From Lithospermum erythrorhizon (lineage: Eukaryota; Streptophyta; Magnoliopsida; Boraginales; Boraginaceae): a stretch of DNA of 64,000 nucleotides. The stretch is from the NCBI GenBank assembly GCA_019722365.1, contig JADFUC010002221.1, forward strand, positions 1 to 64,000. The letters run 5' to 3'. Under the pieces are notes generated by a model, which saw only the letters and a program-made list of their open reading frames with translations, ran no database searches and had not been told where the DNA came from. Below, piece by piece: positions 60,018 to 64,000 of this stretch; position 1 is the stretch's first letter, and each line of letters opens with the position of its first letter. A program made the translations under genes and the position numbers.

Positions 60018-60430
60018 CCTCAGCATTTCAACTAAAGAATGGCCGCACGACGTTTTCCTCCAAGATGTTGGTTATTGCCCCGCAAAACATAAAACCTACA
60101 AAATAATGTTGGAAGATTGAACATTGAAATAAATCAAACACCTATCTAACAAGTAACAACCATTCAAGAAGAAACAATACTCAGAAATAATACCGTAAAT
60201 CAAACACCTTATCCCAAAAAAGATTAATGGTTGATGCAGAGAAAAGGCTTTTAGCGTACGCACTCAAGGATTTCAATCGAACGAATACGTAAATAATACT
60301 CCGTAAAATAATAAACCTGGAAAACAGAGGAGGAAGCAGTGACGTAGGAAATTGAGGATTGAACAACGCCGGAGTCTTCAGAGATGGCGGAGGAAGCAAC
60401 AGGATTCGGGGATTGGGGGTTGAAGCTCAT
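60018..60430 (-). CDS. possible small gene, first exon plus candidate second exon
   Basis: On the minus strand, 60430-60317 encodes 38 residues, MSFNPQSPNPVASSAISEDS then GVVQSSISYVTASSSVFQ, ending CAG|GTTTAT, a possible splice donor. Its GC content is well above the surroundings and an ATG opens it. A candidate second exon follows acceptor TTTTGTAG at about 60103 and, in one frame, reads FYVLRGNNQHLGGKRRAAIL then a stop. That frame does not agree in phase with the ATG frame of exon 1. Joined in phase 0 the protein would instead end after VLCFAGQ. An extra exon, a wrong donor or a sequence error could explain this. I do not recognise the protein. Confidence 0.3.
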
Positions 60431-60506
60431 GGGATTTTGGGATTGGGGGTTGGCCGGTTGGTATTTGCCAAAAACGTGTTTATATATATATATTTTTTTA
60501 ATAATT

Positions 60507-60655
60507 AAATCGGTTCGGTTCGTTCTCGAACCGATCGTTCTCGGGTAAACTCAACCGAATCAATTTAAATCGTTTTTTTTTTTTTCAACCTAATCGGTTC
60601 GTTCCAATCGGTTCTCCAAATTTCGATTATTTTCGTCTGCTCGGCCGGTTCGGTT
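60507..60655. repeat. CGGTTCGGTTCG-rich degenerate repeat
   Basis: Scattered CGGTTCG / AACCGA motifs within 150 bp (CGGTTCGGTTCGTTC at 60511, ATCGGTTCG at 60593, CGGCCGGTTCGGTTTG near 60640). This is a low-complexity plant intergenic sequence type. Confidence 0.6.
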
Positions 60656-60759
60656 TGAATTTGTTTTTGTCGGCAGCCTCTACCTTGAACCCTCTTTATC
60701 TCATTTATTCTATAGAAATATGTACCCTCTTTCTCCATTGACCTATTTTTTTTTTTCCA

Positions 60760-62165
60760 AATTCTGCATTGAGCAATATAGTTGGTGAGCTATTGTTCTA
60801 CAATTTCGGTTGAGCAAGAAAATTAGTGAGCTATTGTTCTTCCATTTTTATTTTTGCAAATAATTAATTGGCGAACTTTTGATTCAATATTGATTTCCGT
60901 GAAAAAAAAATAGTAATTTTTCTTCAATTTTTATTTCAGGAAAAAATTAGTGTTTTTTCTTCAGTTTTGTTTCATGAAAATAATTGGTGCTTTGTCTTCA
61001 AATTTGATTTCATAAAAAGGGTGTTTTTCTATAATTTTGCTTTCAGCAAAAAAATTGATGAACTATTTTTCTTCCATTTCAATTTTTTCATAAAATTTAA
61101 AATTATTTGTTAAATGTAATATTATTAGTATTTCCAATGATGAAGGTTTTGAGTGAGTAATATATAGTGGAATTTGGTTTTACGTAGTTTAAAAATAACT
61201 CCTAAATTCCGATAAAGTTTATAAGAAATTTATTTTAGAAAAAATTTATAAGGAAGGTAGTGTGAATGCTCTAAGACACCCACCCCTACCCAACCTCGTA
61301 AAACCCCCACCTACCCCAAATTGTGAAATCATTACTTAAACAAACAACTAGAATAACATTCATTTAGTGAATCTTGCTGAATCAAAATTCAAAAAATAAT
61401 TCAATCAATAATATATCGATTGATCTCCAACCATTGACCAGGTATTACCAATTCCATGAGTCCACTAAAATGCAAGGATGCCATTAATTCAGCTTCTTCA
61501 AAGGATACACCACTTGGGCTTAACAATTTTCGGTTGTTGAAAAGGTCGGTAATGGAGCCAAGATGTCAAGCTAATAATTTAGCCAAATTGCCCACTTTGG
61601 GCTTCTCGTAGTAGGTGGGCAAATGGTTGAATATGAAGTTGACGGGGTGGGATAGGAGGTTGAAGATGGACGGGGAGGGAGATCAAGATGAATGTTGATG
61701 GGCATATGGGGGAGGTTTTTAATAATTATTTTAAAATATTTTAAAATGTTCCCTACTTAAGTGTAATGTATATATCTTCGCACTGAAATTTTAATTTTTT
61801 TCTAAAATCAACTTTATACCACTTTATCAAATGTATTAGTTACTTTTTAACTTTTACATAAAATCAGATTCCCTATTTATTACTCCTCAAGTCAGTCGTC
61901 ATCATTAAAATAAGTATAATATTATATTTCACAAATAATTCTAATTCTTTGAGAAATCAAAATTGGTACTGTGGGTCAGCTCTATCAATTTTTTCATTGA
62001 ACCAAAAATTGTAGTAACATCAATAATTTTTTTTTATGAAATCAAACTTGAACAAAAAGCATCAATTTTTTTTGTTGAAACCAAAACTGAATAAAAAGCA
62101 CCAACTTTTTAGCTAAAATAAAAATTGAAGAAAAACACTAATTTTTTTTGGTAAAGTCAATATTT
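60760..62165. mobile_element. foldback-like element with inverted minisatellite arms
   Basis: Left arm 60760-61090 is a degenerate tandem repeat of about 45 bp around 'AAATTAGTG-TTTTTCTTCAATTTT' and 'ATTTCAT'. Right arm 61945-62165 is the same repeat in inverse orientation: for example its reverse complement contains AATTGATGCTTTTTGTTCAA, then GTTTGATTTCAT, versus AATTGGTGCTTTGTCTTCAA, then ATTTGATTTCAT on the left. The 850-bp centre has no coding motif. Exact termini and target duplication were not found. Confidence 0.55.
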
Positions 62166-62569
62166 TAAAAATTAACCATTCATATCCTATCACAACTAGT
62201 TTATTTACTACAAGTCATCGTTATAGTTTCACAGAAAACCAATCGCTTGCTTGAATTTTACAACAATTTATGCAATTTGACAAAATTATAACCAAAATAT
62301 CTTAATTTTAACGAAGGATTTTTTTTTGAATTTATTGCAAATCATCATTAAAATTCAACAAAAAAAACCAAGCCTTTTGCTTCAATTTGCTAAATAAATC
62401 ATGCCATTGATATATAGAAAACACAACCAACATCAAATTTAAATAACCAAAGCTCAATAAATGAACAAAATCTACAATTTATTACATCCTTAACCCAAAT
62501 AGAAAAAAAAATCACAAGAAAAAATCTTAATTAGGGGTCAAAGTCTGCTTCTCTATATTGGTACAATCT
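62166..62569. other. intergenic AT-rich region
   Basis: Low-complexity AT-rich sequence between the foldback structure and the gypsy LTR; nothing recognised. Confidence 0.5.
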
Positions 62570-64000
62570 GAAAGGGAGATAATCACCGCCTCAGCACTCA
62601 GGTCGGGACCGTCATCAACCTCGAATAATCAGTAGTCACCAACGATGGATAACGATAAAATGACTTCATTTAACTGAATGATAAAAATAATACAACTGCC
62701 CATCGGGTGAATCCAATCAACACTACAACAAATCTAAAAATAATAATATAAATACAACATCACACAACTTGTTGGGATAACAATAATTATTACTGCATAA
62801 CAAAAACCCAAAGAAGATAAAGTATGACCGTTTGAGGTCTTCTGCCACCATCACCACCTCCGATACGCAGCCTACTGGCCAAAGCATCTCGTCATCTCAA
62901 GAACAACCTAGGCATAAAACCTTCTCGCCCATGGTGGAATAGGAGTCGCCTAAAAGCCGAGTGAATACAAATATCATAGACGTTAACCTACCACTCATAC
63001 AAACAAGGATAATTCAAGACCTCTTACCTATTTAATGACTATCCACCTCAAGAGTTATATTTTATATGCTCCTCTCAAGATAAATCTTTCTTAATGGCTT
63101 TCTCGACTAACACCAACAAATCCACTCCACGTCAATAACTTACTCACAATACACCTTAATCACAGAGATATCTCTATTTTGTTATCTTTCTAAGTAGCTA
63201 ATTCCTACATAATATACAACTCAACATACAACAACTCAAATATATATATATCTTAACATCTCCTCACTCAAGCATACCCCTTATTACTTATCTTTAGTTC
63301 CCCTTAAAGTGTTACCCCCAATTATAGTCATACACCCCTGCGACATCTCAATGTTTATCATAAGAACCTCCAAATCGTTTAATATCTTAATACAATCGGT
63401 TAACGTATATCTTAAATCAAGATAATCAGCACGAATTGTCTCACCAAATTTTCATTTAGTGTACGAAACTTATTCACTTGATGGTATCAACGCCGTGGTT
63501 AGATCATAACTTATATACTAACACGTTTGAATCCAACTTCCCACTATATATAAAATATCATCAACATCATCTATAGGTTGTATAAGAACGCCGGTTTATA
63601 AATTTTTATACCTAATGCCCTAATTCAAAAGTTATCTCAACCATTAACCAACTTAACTTTTAATCTTAAAGGATGTATAACGCATTAATACCAACTCAGA
63701 TCCACACAACAAAACTGATATTAATATTATCAATAATCAACCGAAACCTAATTCGACATAATTTCATCAAGGCAACATCTAGTATAATCAAAGACAATAT
63801 CCATAACCACAATAAATGAGTCATAAAACAGATCATACAAATTACCATAGAAAATTAAACAACATGTCAAGATATAATACAAAGTCTCAATAAGGCACAC
63901 CATCACCCAAAATAAAATCACAGAGACTCAACAACGACTATAACTCTAGTCATCAAACCATCTATCTCTCATATCTCCACAACTATACCAACCTCTAATG
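62570..64000 (-). repeat. gypsy LTR (minus orientation), cut by window end
   Basis: It resembles the G1 LTR and the solo LTR at 48174-50325. It starts with a GTCGGGACCGTC...CAGTAGTCACCAACGATGGA edge (compare GAGTCACCAATCGATGGA near 7959 and GAGTCACCAGTCGATGGA near 48202). It continues with CCTAGGCAT...CCCAT...AGGAGTCG...GAGTGAATACAAATA (62909-62975), collinear with 8301-8370. Whether it is a solo LTR or one end of a full element cannot be seen. Confidence 0.65.

Overview
This is nuclear DNA from a flowering plant, most likely a eudicot. It has short exons with GT-AG introns, AT-rich intergenic DNA, many Stowaway-type MITEs with CTCCCTCC ends and TA target duplications, and nested Ty1/copia and Ty3/gypsy (chromodomain, Tekay/Del-like) retrotransposons. 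The species cannot be named from the sequence. No tRNA, rRNA or CRISPR array was recognised.

Layout. 1-3275: 3' half of a decayed plus-strand copia element (C1: RT, RNase H, 3' LTR). 3540-17968: a minus-strand copia element (C3) in which only gag is recognisable. Its 5' LTR is split by a complete minus-strand Tekay-like gypsy element (G1, about 7901-17520). 18.0-26.4 kb: a tandem repeat, several Stowaway MITEs and a two-exon minus-strand gene for a small acidic protein. 26874-31976: a seven-exon minus-strand gene for an RPRD1/Rtt103-like RNA polymerase II CTD-binding protein, 520 aa. 32640-51030: a second Tekay-like element on the plus strand (G2), its 5' LTR reduced to a stub, interrupted by a full-length copia element (C2, 34408-43298) and, inside its 3' LTR, by a minus-strand solo LTR of a related gypsy family. 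52745-58207: a twelve-exon plus-strand gene for MIC60/mitofilin, 616 aa. 58.2-62.5 kb: intergenic repeats, a possible small minus-strand gene starting at 60430, and a foldback-like structure made of inverted arrays of a degenerate minisatellite. From about 62570 to the end: another gypsy LTR, minus orientation, cut by the window edge.

Both conserved genes assemble with every exon in frame and every junction in phase. The transposon coding regions are full of frameshifts and indels. The RPRD-like gene (minus) and MIC60 (plus) are head to head: about 20.8 kb separates their start codons, and about 18.4 kb of that is the G2/C2/solo-LTR block. The intergenic space before the insertions was therefore only about 2.4 kb. 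Functionally the genes look unrelated: RPRD acts on Pol II CTD dephosphorylation in the nucleus, MIC60 on crista junctions in mitochondria. I saw no new enzyme system. The unusual material is structural: nested and inverted elements, a gag-only copia derivative, an exon fragment copied into a MIC60 intron, a GC-AG intron, intronic hairpins and a foldback array.
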